Below the pieces are notes generated by a model. The model saw only the letters and a list, made by a program, of their open reading frames with translations. It had not been told where the DNA came from and ran no database searches. A program made the translations under genes and the position numbers. Below are positions 7,860 to 16,614 of a stretch of 64,000 bases of DNA, piece after piece. The DNA lies in assembly GCA_029237815.1 (NCBI GenBank), contig JAQZBP010000001.1, forward strand, positions 248,001 to 312,000, given 5' to 3'. Numbering within the stretch: position 1 is the stretch's first letter; each line of letters starts with the position of its first letter. Source of the stretch: Moraxellaceae bacterium. GTDB lineage: Bacteria; Pseudomonadota; Gammaproteobacteria; Pseudomonadales; Moraxellaceae.

Positions 7860-9766
7860 AAATGCCGCAACGCTGGCAGCCGTGGCTGCTACTGCTCGCC
7901 GGCATGGTGCTGACGCTTGTCGTCTACTGGCCGGGGCTCGCCGGCGGCTGGCTCGTGGACGATGAAGCCAACCTTGGCGGCTTCACCCGCTTCGCCGCCG
8001 GCGAAGCGCCTTACCGCGAATTGATCCTCGGCAACGGCTCAGGCTTGCTGGGGCGCTCCGTCGCGATGCTCACCTTCGCGGGCAACCATGCGCTCGGCCT
8101 TTTCTCCACGACCGCGCTCAAGGCCGGCAACCTGCTGATCCACCTGCTCTGCGGTACCCTGCTCTACCTGCTGCTCGCGCGCCTGTTCCGGCTGCGCGCT
8201 CCGGCCGACGTCTCCCCCGAACTCCTCGCCGCCGTCCTCGCCGCCTGGTGGCTGCTGCTGCCCCTGCACATCAGCACCGTGCTCTACATCGTGCAGCGCA
8301 TGACCCAGGTCGCGGCGCTCTTCTCGCTCGCCAGCTGCCTTGCCTACACGGTCGGGCGCGAGGCGCTGCAGGCGGGCCGGCAGCGCGGCTACGCCTGCCT
8401 CGCGCTCAGCCTGCTGGTGCTGCTGCCGCTGGCTCTGCTGGGCAAGGAGTCCGCCCTCAGCACCGTGCCCTGGCTCATCCTCATCGAAATATTCTTTTTC
8501 CGGCAGGCGGCGCCGATGCCCTGGTCGCCGCGATTGCTGCTGGGCGGACTGACGCTGGTGGTGCTCCTTGCCGGCATGCTGGTCGCCCTGTTCCCGCCCG
8601 CTTTCCTCACGGAGGGCTACCTGTCCCGCGATTTCACGCTGCATGAGCGACTGCTGACGCAGCCGCGCGTGCTGTGGACCTACATCGGCAACATCTTCCT
8701 GCCGAATAGCGCCACCATGGGTATCTTCCAGGACGACTTCGTCGTGTCACGTTCACTGTCCGCGCCCTGGACCACACTTCCGGCCATCGCGCTGCTGGCG
8801 GCACTCGCCGGCCTGGCCGTGCTGCTCGCGAACTCACGACGCTGGTGGGCGATCGCCTTCGGAATCATGTTCTTCCTGTCCGGACATCTCGTGGAATCCA
8901 CCGTCATTCCCCTCGAGCTGTTCTTCGAGCATCGCAACTACCTGCCCGCCGCGGGCCTGCTGCTGGCGGCGCTGCCGCTGCTCTCGGCCTGGCGCTGGCG
9001 ACGCGTGACTTTGGCGGTGCTGGCCGGGCTCTATCTCCTCGTGCTGACCGGCGCCACCCTGCAGCGCAGCCACATCTGGGGCGACAAGCATCTGCTGCTC
9101 GCCGTCAGCGCCAGCAACCATCCACATTCGTTACGCGCCTGGAGCGACTACGCGGAGGATCTGCTCGCCAACCGCCGGCCCGGCGAGGCCCTGCAGGCGG
9201 TGCAGCTGACCGCCGACCGCAACCCGCGCTTTGCCGGCATTTCCTATCTGCACATGCTGACGATCATCTGCCGCCTCAATGCGGCGCCACCGCCCGGTGT
9301 CATCGACCAGGTGGCGCTGCGCCTCGGCACCCTGGAAGAACCCTATGCGCTGCCCCTGTCGATCGGCCTCGACACGCTGCTGTCGCTGCATCAGGAGGGG
9401 CATTGCCGCAATGCCGACTTCTCCGCACTGGCTCCCGGCCTGATCACGCGCGACCGGCGGCTGCAGGAGCAACTCGGCGAACGGCGCAACAACCAGTGGC
9501 TGCTGCGCTACAACATCGCCCGGTGGTTGCTCGAGACCGGCCACACCACGGAAGCACGTGACATTCTTCGCGACATCTGGCGTCATTTCGACAGAGCGGC
9601 GAGTCCGCCGGTGGGGCTGGCGCTGGCCCGCACCCTGACAGGTCCCGCTTTCACCAGCGAACGCGAACAGGTACTGGATGAACTGGAAGCCGTCAGCGCC
9701 GACGCGCCGCCCGACTTCCTCGACGAGATAAAGCAATTGCGCCAGCCCGCCACAGGAGCCCCCTGA
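7856..9766 (+). CDS. TMTC/GT-C-like membrane glycosyltransferase with C-terminal repeat region (second paralog)
   Basis: A 636-residue paralog of the preceding protein, joined to it by an ATGA overlap and so translationally coupled. It keeps the same landmarks: Asp-Asp at 35-36 (LVDDEANL), a membrane-proximal IHLL His, PLHISTVLYIVQRM, LGKES (195-199), the DFTLHERLLTQ-to-YIGNIFLP stretch and ESTVIPLELFFEHRNYLP. The C-terminal third is soluble and helical-repeat-like. Loop-1 spacing and the sequence after the Asp pair differ between the paralogs, so donor or acceptor preference may differ. The neighbouring polyprenyl-phosphate sugar synthase-like gene fits a GT-C enzyme using lipid-linked sugar in the periplasm. 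Confidence 0.7.
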   Translation: MKMPQRWQPWLLLLAGMVLTLVVYWPGLAGGWLVDDEANLGGFTRFAAGEAPYRELILGNGSGLLGRSVAMLTFAGNHALGLFSTTALKAGNLLIHLLCGTLLYLLLARLFRLRAPADVSPELLAAVLAAWWLLLPLHISTVLYIVQRMTQVAALFSLASCLAYTVGREALQAGRQRGYACLALSLLVLLPLALLGKESALSTVPWLILIEIFFFRQAAPMPWSPRLLLGGLTLVVLLAGMLVALFPPAFLTEGYLSRDFTLHERLLTQPRVLWTYIGNIFLPNSATMGIFQDDFVVSRSLSAPWTTLPAIALLAALAGLAVLLANSRRWWAIAFGIMFFLSGHLVESTVIPLELFFEHRNYLPAAGLLLAALPLLSAWRWRRVTLAVLAGLYLLVLTGATLQRSHIWGDKHLLLAVSASNHPHSLRAWSDYAEDLLANRRPGEALQAVQLTADRNPRFAGISYLHMLTIICRLNAAPPPGVIDQVALRLGTLEEPYALPLSIGLDTLLSLHQEGHCRNADFSALAPGLITRDRRLQEQLGERRNNQWLLRYNIARWLLETGHTTEARDILRDIWRHFDRAASPPVGLALARTLTGPAFTSEREQVLDELEAVSADAPPDFLDEIKQLRQPATGAP

Positions 9767-9770
9767 GCCC

Positions 9771-10655
9771 ATGTCATCTTCCGAAGCCCGCTCCTACCAC
9801 CACGTTTCCATCGTGTTGCCCGCCAAGAACGAAACCGGCGGCCTGCGCCTGGTCGTTCCCGCGCTGAAACGCCTCTATCCCGACGCCCAGGTGCTGGTGG
9901 TCGATGACGGCTCCACCGACGACACCGCCGAGGTTTGCCGCAGCCTCGGCGCGGACGTGGTGAGTCACCCCTACAGCAAGGGCAACGGCGCCGCCATCAA
10001 GTCCGGCGCGCGCGCCGCGCGTGGCGAGATCCTCGTGTTCATGGACGCCGACGGGCAGCACCTGCCCGAGGACGTGGGCCGGCTGCTCGCAAGGCTCGAG
10101 GAGGGCTATGACATGGTGGTCGGGGCGCGCGGCATGGAATCGCAGGCCGGCGCACACCGCGCCGCGGCGAACGGCCTCTACAACATGCTGGCCAGCTGGA
10201 TGGTCGAGCAGCGCGTGGAAGACCTGACCTCCGGCTTCCGCGCAGTGAAGGCATCGCTGTTCCGCAAGTTCCTCTACCTGCTGCCGAACGGCTTCTCCTA
10301 TCCCACCACGATCACGATGAGCTTCTTTCGCGCCGGCTACTCGATCGCCTACGAGCCCATCAAGGCGCCGAAGCGCATCGGCAAGAGCCACATCCGGCTG
10401 TGGCGAGACGGCATCCGTTTCTTCCTGATCATTTTCAAGATCGGCACGCTGTACTCGCCGCTGAAGCTGTTCATTCCCATCAGCCTCGCCTTCTTCCTCG
10501 TGGGCAGCGGCTACTATCTCTACACCTACCTGGAGTGGAGCCGCTTTACCAACATGAGCGCGCTGCTCTTCATCACATCAATCCTGGTCTTCCTGATCGG
10601 GCTGATCTCGGAGCAGATTTCCTCGCTCAACTACAAGGACAGCGACTCGGCCTGA
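9771..10655 (+). CDS. Polyprenyl-phosphate sugar synthase-like GT2 (DPM1/ArnC family)
   Basis: GT2 enzyme of 294 residues predicted to transfer a sugar from a nucleotide donor to undecaprenyl phosphate. Motifs: VSIVLPAKNE, VLVVDDGSTDDTAEV (about 42-56), KGNGAAIKSGARAARGE, FMDADGQHLPED, and LTSGFRAVKASLFRKFL. Two hydrophobic segments near the C-terminus (around SPLKLFIPISLAFFLVG and ALLFITSILVFLIGLI) plus the closing EQISSLNYK are typical of membrane-anchored DPM-synthase-like proteins. It starts 4 bp after the second GT-C paralog, which strongly suggests a functional pair. The sugar is unknown. Its last 25 bp overlap the convergent GT4 gene. Confidence 0.85.
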   Translation: MSSSEARSYHHVSIVLPAKNETGGLRLVVPALKRLYPDAQVLVVDDGSTDDTAEVCRSLGADVVSHPYSKGNGAAIKSGARAARGEILVFMDADGQHLPEDVGRLLARLEEGYDMVVGARGMESQAGAHRAAANGLYNMLASWMVEQRVEDLTSGFRAVKASLFRKFLYLLPNGFSYPTTITMSFFRAGYSIAYEPIKAPKRIGKSHIRLWRDGIRFFLIIFKIGTLYSPLKLFIPISLAFFLVGSGYYLYTYLEWSRFTNMSALLFITSILVFLIGLISEQISSLNYKDSDSA

Positions 10656-11722
10656 CGCCCTTCACGGCGCACGACTGTCCGGATCGCCTCGAGGTAGCGT
10701 TGCGCCACCGACGGCCACGAAAAGGCCTGCGCCGTGGCCGTCGCCACCCGCTCGCGCGGGAGCGCCGCCGGCGTCCAGGCGTTCAGGTAGTTGATCCATG
10801 CGTCGGCGTCCTCCGCCGGCAGACGCACGCCGGTCTCGCCATCGAGTACCGAGTCGCGCAAGCCCTGGAGGTCTGCGGCCACCACCGGCGTGCCGCAGGC
10901 GCTGGCCTCGATCACGGAAATACCGAAGCCTTCCACATCGGCCTCGACCACGATATTGGGCTGGATGAACAGCGCCGCCTGCCGTAGCAGTGCCACCTTC
11001 TGCTCCTCGCCAATGCGACCGAGCAGCAGCACCCGGTCGCCCAGCCCCTTCTCAGCCACCAGCGCCGCCACCCGCCCGGACTCAGGACCATCGCCCGCGA
11101 CGACATAGACCATGCCGGCCGGCAAGCCGGGCACCACCCGCTCCACGAACCAGGCGACACCCTTGCGCCGCACCATGCGACCGATGGTAAGCAGCAGTAC
11201 CCTGCCCGCCAGCGGGGCGGGCAGGCCGCACTCCGCCGGCAGGCCCGCGCCAGGACGGGTCAATGCCTCGACATCCACGCCGTTGGGCACCACCTGTACC
11301 AGTTCCCCGGGGATGCCCTGTGACATGGCCTCGTCCCGGGTTGCCTGGCTGACGGCAATCAGCCCGCTGAGCCCGGGCAGGAAGCGGCCCACCCAGAGCG
11401 CCTGGTAGAGGCGGCTGGCATACGTCACATCCAGGCCATGGACGATGCCGACCACGCTGACCCGCCGCAGCCGGCGGATGAGCCAGCCAAGCGGGGCCAG
11501 CACGCCGTCGCCCAGCACCACGACGTCGCCACGGCGCAGGCGGAACAGCAGCAGGAAGAAGGCCTTGAGGGCAAAGAAGGGCAAGGCCTTCTTGCCCTTG
11601 CGGTTCGCCAGGAGGACGAGGTCGGTGGAGCGGGCCAGCCAGTCCGAGAGCTGGTGGTTGTGGTTCTCTATCCCTCCCAGTACGGGAGGAAAGGCGCGTG
11701 AAACGAAGAAAAGTCTGGCCAT
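10631..11722 (-). CDS. Family 4 (GT-B) glycosyltransferase
   Basis: GT-B glycosyltransferase of 363 residues. The chosen ATG begins MARLFFVSRAFPPVLGGIENH, the usual start with the glycine-rich GGIE. Other landmarks are VPNGVDVEAL mid-protein, LLTIGRMVRRKGV, VVAGDGPESGRV and the EX7E motif VEGFGISVIEASACGTPVVAA. A longer in-frame extension reaches 11989 but covers the pilB upstream region and lacks family similarity. It faces the DPM-like gene tail to tail with a 25-bp coding overlap. It could build the oligosaccharide used by the adjacent membrane glycosyltransferases, or serve another pathway. Confidence 0.8.
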   Translation of the reverse strand: MARLFFVSRAFPPVLGGIENHNHQLSDWLARSTDLVLLANRKGKKALPFFALKAFFLLLFRLRRGDVVVLGDGVLAPLGWLIRRLRRVSVVGIVHGLDVTYASRLYQALWVGRFLPGLSGLIAVSQATRDEAMSQGIPGELVQVVPNGVDVEALTRPGAGLPAECGLPAPLAGRVLLLTIGRMVRRKGVAWFVERVVPGLPAGMVYVVAGDGPESGRVAALVAEKGLGDRVLLLGRIGEEQKVALLRQAALFIQPNIVVEADVEGFGISVIEASACGTPVVAADLQGLRDSVLDGETGVRLPAEDADAWINYLNAWTPAALPRERVATATAQAFSWPSVAQRYLEAIRTVVRREGRQAESLSL

Positions 11723-12013
11723 TGGCACTTCCCGTGATGCCGGCAGGGCACCCTGGCCCGGGATGATAGCCTCATCCCGCCACTCGCCAGAACGTCCGGC
11801 CGGGAAATCCCGGGGACAGAGGCCGCCAGAGCCCGCCCACACGCGGGACAAATATTGGTCACGGGATGTGATGCATCCCCCTACGCTTGAGGTATTAGAT
11901 AAGTTATCTTTGCCAACAACCCGAAAAATAACATCTTTCCGGGACGGCGATTTGCCGGCGAGCAATCCCGTCCGCATTCCGGTCCGCACCTTGGACAGAG
12001 GGTATAGACAACC
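11723..12013. promoter_or_regulatory. Divergent intergenic region upstream of pilB with a small palindrome
   Basis: About 290 bp between the minus-strand GT4 gene and pilB. The stretch from roughly 11,890 to 11,945 is AT-rich against a GC-rich background and contains the 13-bp palindrome AGATAA-G-TTATCT at 11897-11909. The pilB promoter probably lies here, but no convincing sigma-70 or sigma-54 element could be assigned. Confidence 0.4.
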
Positions 12014-13726
12014 ATGAATGCACCGACACTCTCGGGACTGGCCCGACGTCTGGTCGAGCAGGGGCTGCTCCAGGAGCAGGCCGCCGTCCAGGCCATGCAG
12101 GCGGCGCAGAAAGAGCAGCGCCCACTGATCGCCTACCTGCTGGAAAGCAAGACCCTAAAGCCCTCCATCGCCGCCATGGTCGTGGCGCAGGAATTCGGCG
12201 ATTCCCTGTTCGACCTCGATTCCCTCGACCCCGAATCCATTCCCCAGGCCAATCTCGACGAGAAGTTGCTGCGCAAGCACAACGTGATGCCGATCTTCCG
12301 GCGCGGCAACCGCCTGTTCCTCGCCGTCAGCGATCCCAGCCGCCTCGACGCCATCGACGCCATCCGCTTCAACTCCGGCCTGAACGTCGAAACCGTCGTG
12401 GTCGAGGAGGACAAGCTCCTCAAGCTCATCGAACGCGTGCTGGAAGGCAAGAGCAACGCCTCCATGGAGGGCCTCGACGAGGACCTCGAGGACATCGACA
12501 TTTCCGGCGGTGACGATGCCGCGCGCTCCGATGACGACGGCCCCACCGGCAACGCGGAAGATGACGCACCCATCGTGCGCTACATCAACAAGATCCTGCT
12601 CGACGCCATCAAGGGCGGCGCCTCCGACTTGCACTTCGAGCCCTACGAAAAAGCCTATCGCATCCGTTTCCGCATCGACGGCGTGCTGCGCGAGGCGGCA
12701 CGCCCTCCGGTGGCCATGGCCAACAAGATGGCGGCGCGCCTCAAGGTGATGTCGCAGATGGACATCTCCGAACGCCGCATTCCCCAGGACGGCCGTATCA
12801 AGCTGAAGCTGTCCAAGACGCGCGCCATCGACTTCCGCGTGAACTCCTTGCCGACGCTGTTCGGCGAGAAGCTTTGCTTGCGTATCCTCGACCCGTCCAG
12901 CGCGATGCTGGGCATCGATGCGCTCGGCTACGAGCCTGACCAGAAAGCGCTGTTCCTGGAGGCCCTGGAAAAACCGCAGGGCATGCTGCTGATCACCGGC
13001 CCCACCGGCTCCGGCAAGACGGTGTCGCTGTACACCGGCCTGAACATCCTGAACACCGTCGAGAACAACATCTCGACCGCGGAAGACCCCGTCGAAATCA
13101 ACCTCGAAGGCATCAACCAGGTCAACGTCAACGTGAAGGTCGGCCTGACCTTCGCCGCCGCCCTGAAATCCTTCCTGCGCCAGGATCCGGACATCATCAT
13201 GGTCGGTGAAATCCGTGACCTCGAAACCGCGGAGATCGCCGTCAAGGCGGCCCAGACCGGCCACATGGTGCTGTCGACGCTGCATACCAACAGCGCACCG
13301 GAAACGTTAACCCGTCTGCGGAATATGGGCGTCCCGTCCTTCAATATCGCGACATCGGTGAACCTCGTGATCGCCCAGCGCCTGGCGCGCCGCCTCTGCA
13401 AGGAGTGCAAGCGCCCGGTGGACATCCCCAAACCGAGCTTGCTGGAAATGGGCTTCACCGAAGCCGACCTGGCGACGGGCTTCACCATCTACGAGCCCGT
13501 GGGCTGCGAACAGTGCCGGGATGGCTACAAGGGGCGACTTGGGGTATACGAAGTCATGAAGGTCACCCCGGCGATCGCCCGCATCATCATGGAGGAAGGC
13601 AACTCCATCATCATTGCCGACCAGGCGAAGAAAGAAGGTTATCCGGACCTCCGGCGCTCGGGCCTCGTGAAGGTCATGAGCGGGCTCACCAGCCTGCAGG
13701 AAATCAACCGCGTCACCAGTGACTAA
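12014..13726 (+). CDS. pilB: Type IV pilus assembly ATPase PilB
   Basis: Cytoplasmic hexameric ATPase that powers pilus extension. The 570 residues comprise an N-terminal MshEN-type domain (about 1-150), an acidic linker rich in Asp/Glu, and the GspE/PilB ATPase core. Visible are Walker A GPTGSGKT (about 329-336), the Walker B region DIIMVGEIRDLETAEIA (about 393-409), HTNSAPETLTRL, and the zinc-binding Cys set CKECKRP and CEQCRDGYKGRLGVYEV. A GAGGG site precedes the ATG. pilC and pilD follow on the same strand in the standard pilBCD order. Confidence 0.97.
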   Translation: MNAPTLSGLARRLVEQGLLQEQAAVQAMQAAQKEQRPLIAYLLESKTLKPSIAAMVVAQEFGDSLFDLDSLDPESIPQANLDEKLLRKHNVMPIFRRGNRLFLAVSDPSRLDAIDAIRFNSGLNVETVVVEEDKLLKLIERVLEGKSNASMEGLDEDLEDIDISGGDDAARSDDDGPTGNAEDDAPIVRYINKILLDAIKGGASDLHFEPYEKAYRIRFRIDGVLREAARPPVAMANKMAARLKVMSQMDISERRIPQDGRIKLKLSKTRAIDFRVNSLPTLFGEKLCLRILDPSSAMLGIDALGYEPDQKALFLEALEKPQGMLLITGPTGSGKTVSLYTGLNILNTVENNISTAEDPVEINLEGINQVNVNVKVGLTFAAALKSFLRQDPDIIMVGEIRDLETAEIAVKAAQTGHMVLSTLHTNSAPETLTRLRNMGVPSFNIATSVNLVIAQRLARRLCKECKRPVDIPKPSLLEMGFTEADLATGFTIYEPVGCEQCRDGYKGRLGVYEVMKVTPAIARIIMEEGNSIIIADQAKKEGYPDLRRSGLVKVMSGLTSLQEINRVTSD

Positions 13727-13751
13727 ATAGCTTTCAAAAAGAAGAAAGATT

Positions 13752-14975
13752 ATGGCCAGCAAAGCAGAGCAGATAATCACGTTCATCTACGAAGGGACCG
13801 ACCGCCGTGGCCAGAAGGTCAAGGGCGAGGTCACCAGCAAAAATATGGCGCTGGCCAAGGCACAGCTGCGCAAGCAGGGCATCAATGCGCAGAAGGTCAC
13901 GCAGAAGCGCAGCAACCCGCTGGCGGCGCTGAGCAAGCAGAAGATCACGGCGATGGACATCGCCATCTTCACGCGCCAGCTCGCGACCATGATGAAAGCC
14001 GGCGTGCCGCTGGTGCAGTCCTTCGAAATCGTGGCGGACGGCCTCGACAATCCCACCATGAAAGAAGTGGTGCTGGGCATCAAGTCGGATGTCGAGGGCG
14101 GTAACAGCCTCGCCGTCGCACTAACGCGCTACCCCGAGTATTTCGACGACCTCTTCCGCAGCCTTGTGAACTCCGGTGAACAGTCCGGCGCGCTCGAAAC
14201 CATGCTGGACCGCGTCGCGGTCTACAAGGAAAAGAGCGAAATGCTGAAGATGAAGATCAAGAAGGCCATGAAGTACCCGATGACGGTTGTCGTGGTGGCC
14301 ATGATCGTGACGGTAATCCTGCTGCTGAAGGTGGTGCCGGTCTTCCAGGACCTGTTCAAGGGCTTCGGTGCCGAGCTCCCCGCCTTCACGCAGATGGTGA
14401 TCAACCTTTCCAAGTGGATGCAGGCGTGGTGGTTCGTCTTCCTCGCCGGCATCGTGGGGTTCGGGGTCGGCTTCGTCGAGGCCCATAAACGCAGCGAAGG
14501 CTTCCGTAACTGGATCGACCGCACCCTGCTCAAGCTGCCCATCGTGGGCGACCTCACCTACAAGTCCACCGTCGCGCGCTACTGCCGTACGCTCGCCACG
14601 ACCTTCGCGGCCGGCGTGCCATTGATCGATGCACTGGTGTCCTGTGCCGGTGCCGCCGGCAACGTGGTCTACCGCGACGCCATCATGCGCATCCGTGACG
14701 ATGTGGCCACGGGTCAGCAGCTCGGCTTCGCCATGCGCCAGACCGGCATCTTCCCGTCCATGGCCCTGCAGATGGTGGCCATCGGCGAAGAATCCGGTGC
14801 GCTCGACGCCATGCTCGACAAGGTGGCCACGCACTTCGAAAACGAAGTGGACAACGCCGTCGACGGCCTCACGGCCATGATGGAACCGCTGATCATGGCC
14901 GTGCTCGGCGTGCTCGTGGGCGGCCTCATCGTCGCCATGTATCTCCCGATCTTCCAGCTGGGTTCCGTGGTGTAA
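13752..14975 (+). CDS. pilC: Type IV pilus inner-membrane platform protein PilC
   Basis: Polytopic inner-membrane platform of the type IV pilus motor; it couples PilB/PilT ATPases to pilin insertion. The 407 residues contain two GspF repeats. The first follows FTRQLATMMKAGVPLVQSFE and the second YCRTLATTFAAGVPLIDAL, with membrane segments near residues 170-195, 220-240 and 375-400. The N-terminal IYEGTDRRGQKVKGEV is typical. It lies 25 bp after pilB, and its stop overlaps the pilD start by one base (TAATG). Confidence 0.97.
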   Translation: MASKAEQIITFIYEGTDRRGQKVKGEVTSKNMALAKAQLRKQGINAQKVTQKRSNPLAALSKQKITAMDIAIFTRQLATMMKAGVPLVQSFEIVADGLDNPTMKEVVLGIKSDVEGGNSLAVALTRYPEYFDDLFRSLVNSGEQSGALETMLDRVAVYKEKSEMLKMKIKKAMKYPMTVVVVAMIVTVILLLKVVPVFQDLFKGFGAELPAFTQMVINLSKWMQAWWFVFLAGIVGFGVGFVEAHKRSEGFRNWIDRTLLKLPIVGDLTYKSTVARYCRTLATTFAAGVPLIDALVSCAGAAGNVVYRDAIMRIRDDVATGQQLGFAMRQTGIFPSMALQMVAIGEESGALDAMLDKVATHFENEVDNAVDGLTAMMEPLIMAVLGVLVGGLIVAMYLPIFQLGSVV

Positions 14976-15820
14976 TGCTGGAACTGCTACAAACCAGCCC
15001 CCTCCTCGCAGGGGGCTATGTTTTTTTCATCGGGCTCTGCGTCGGCAGCTTTCTCAATGTGGTGATCTACCGGCTGCCGGTCATGCTGGAGCGCCGCTGG
15101 CAATGTGAGGCCGCCGAAGTGCGCGGCGAGCCTCCGCCCGAGTTCCCCCGCTTCAACCTCATGATGCCGCGCTCGCGCTGTCCGCACTGCGGCCACGAGA
15201 TCACCGCGCTCGAGAATGTTCCCGTGCTGAGCTGGGCAGTGCTGCGCGGCCGCTGCAGCGCCTGCAAGGCGCCAATCAGCGCGCGCTACCCCCTCGTGGA
15301 ACTCGCCACCGCCCTGCTGTCGCTGCTCGTCTTCATGATGCTGGGGCCCACCCTGCAGATGCTGGCGGCGCTGCCACTCACCTGGGCACTGGTCGCGCTG
15401 ACCCTGATCGACTTCGACACGCAGCTGCTGCCCGACGACATCACGCTGCCGCTGCTCTGGGGGGGCCTGCTGGTGAATGTCGGGGGCACCTTCGTACCGC
15501 TGCAAAGTGCCGTCATCGGGGCCGTCGCCGGCTACCTTTCGCTATGGTCGGTGTACTGGCTCTACAAGCTGCTCACCGGGAAGGAAGGCATGGGCTACGG
15601 CGACTTCAAGCTGATGGCGGCGCTCGGCGCATGGCTGGGCTGGGTGACCCTGCCCCTCATCCTGCTCTTCTCGTCCGTGGTCGGCACCGTGATCGGTCTT
15701 GGCTATCTCGTCGTCCGCAAGGAGAGCGCCCCGTTCGCCTTCGGGCCCTACATCGCCATCGCCGGCTTCATCGCGCTGCTCTGGGGCCAGCCCCTGCTGC
15801 GCTGGTATCTCGGCATCTGA
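14975..15820 (+). CDS. pilD: Prepilin peptidase / N-methyltransferase PilD
   Basis: Aspartic membrane protease (family A24) that cleaves type IV prepilins, including PilA in this window, and N-methylates the new N-terminus. The 281-residue protein has the N-terminal cytoplasmic zinc site (two CxxC pairs, in RCPHCGH and RCSACKAPIS, about residues 69-97) and both catalytic Asp regions: LIDFDTQLLPDDITLPLLW and GYGDFKLMAALGAWLGW (GxGD motif, about 208-211). Membrane helices fill the remainder. Translationally coupled to pilC. Confidence 0.97.
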   Translation: MLELLQTSPLLAGGYVFFIGLCVGSFLNVVIYRLPVMLERRWQCEAAEVRGEPPPEFPRFNLMMPRSRCPHCGHEITALENVPVLSWAVLRGRCSACKAPISARYPLVELATALLSLLVFMMLGPTLQMLAALPLTWALVALTLIDFDTQLLPDDITLPLLWGGLLVNVGGTFVPLQSAVIGAVAGYLSLWSVYWLYKLLTGKEGMGYGDFKLMAALGAWLGWVTLPLILLFSSVVGTVIGLGYLVVRKESAPFAFGPYIAIAGFIALLWGQPLLRWYLGI

Positions 15821-15827
15821 GGCAGGC

Positions 15828-16433
15828 ATGCTTGTCATAGGACTCACCGGCGGCATTGGCAGTGGCAAAACCCTGGCCACTGACCACTTCGAACGTCTCG
15901 GCATCACCGTGGTGGATGCGGATCGCGCTTCCCGCGTCATCGTCGAACCCGGCAGTCCCGCGCTCGATGAGATCGCCGACGCCTTCGGGCGGGACGTACT
16001 GCAGGACGATGGCACGCTGGATCGCGCCGCACTGCGCCGCATCGTGTTCGCCGACCCGGAACAGCGTCGCCGCCTCGAAGCCATCACGCATCCGCGCATC
16101 GCCGAAGAGATCCGGCGCCAGCTCGACGCCAGCACATCGCCCTACACTATCCTTGTTTCTCCACTGCTCTTTGAGAGCGGGCAGGATCGTTTCGCGCAAC
16201 GCACGCTGCTCGTCGATGCGCATGAGTCGCTGCAGCGCCATCGCGCCGCCACCCGCGACCGGGTCAGCGAAAAACAGATCGAGGCCATCATGGCAGCGCA
16301 GATGAGCCGCGAGGAACGACGCCAGCGTGCCGACGACGTGATCCTCAACGAGGGCCACATCGAGCACCTGCACGCCATGGTGGAGAAACTGCATCAGCGC
16401 TACCTGGAGCTGGCCCGTGCAGAAAGCGAATGA
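15828..16433 (+). CDS. coaE: Dephospho-CoA kinase
   Basis: Catalyses the final step of coenzyme A synthesis, phosphorylating the 3'-OH of dephospho-CoA. The 201-residue protein begins [15 protein letters not shown], containing the P-loop, followed by VVDADRASR and [11 protein letters not shown], all typical CoaE landmarks. The ATG just after the pilD stop was chosen because the P-loop must be close to the N-terminus; a longer frame overlaps pilD. The pilD-coaE-yacG order is common in gammaproteobacteria; zapD, often found between coaE and yacG, is absent here. Confidence 0.97.
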   Translation: MLVIGLTGGIGSGKTLATDHFERLGITVVDADRASRVIVEPGSPALDEIADAFGRDVLQDDGTLDRAALRRIVFADPEQRRRLEAITHPRIAEEIRRQLDASTSPYTILVSPLLFESGQDRFAQRTLLVDAHESLQRHRAATRDRVSEKQIEAIMAAQMSREERRQRADDVILNEGHIEHLHAMVEKLHQRYLELARAESE

Positions 16434-16614
16434 GTCCAAGCCTGTCGTGAAATGCCCGCACTGCGGCAAGGATGTGCCGTGGACGCCGGCGTCCGCCTGG
16501 CGTCCCTTCTGCAGCGAGCGCTGCAAGTTGATCGATCTCGGCGCCTGGGCCAGCGAGTCGCATCGCATCCCGGGCGAGGCGCTGCCGCCCTCCGACGAGG
16601 ACGAGCGCGGCTAG
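16417..16614 (+). CDS. yacG: DNA gyrase inhibitor YacG
   Basis: A 65-residue zinc protein; in E. coli YacG binds GyrB and inhibits gyrase. The zinc ligands are CPHCGKDV and [13 protein letters not shown], with the conserved acidic C-terminus after [10 protein letters not shown]. The start is a GTG that overlaps the end of coaE by 17 bp, consistent with translational coupling. Its stop interlocks with the stop of the convergent Nudix gene at a CTAG. Confidence 0.93.
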   Translation: MQKANESKPVVKCPHCGKDVPWTPASAWRPFCSERCKLIDLGAWASESHRIPGEALPPSDEDERG

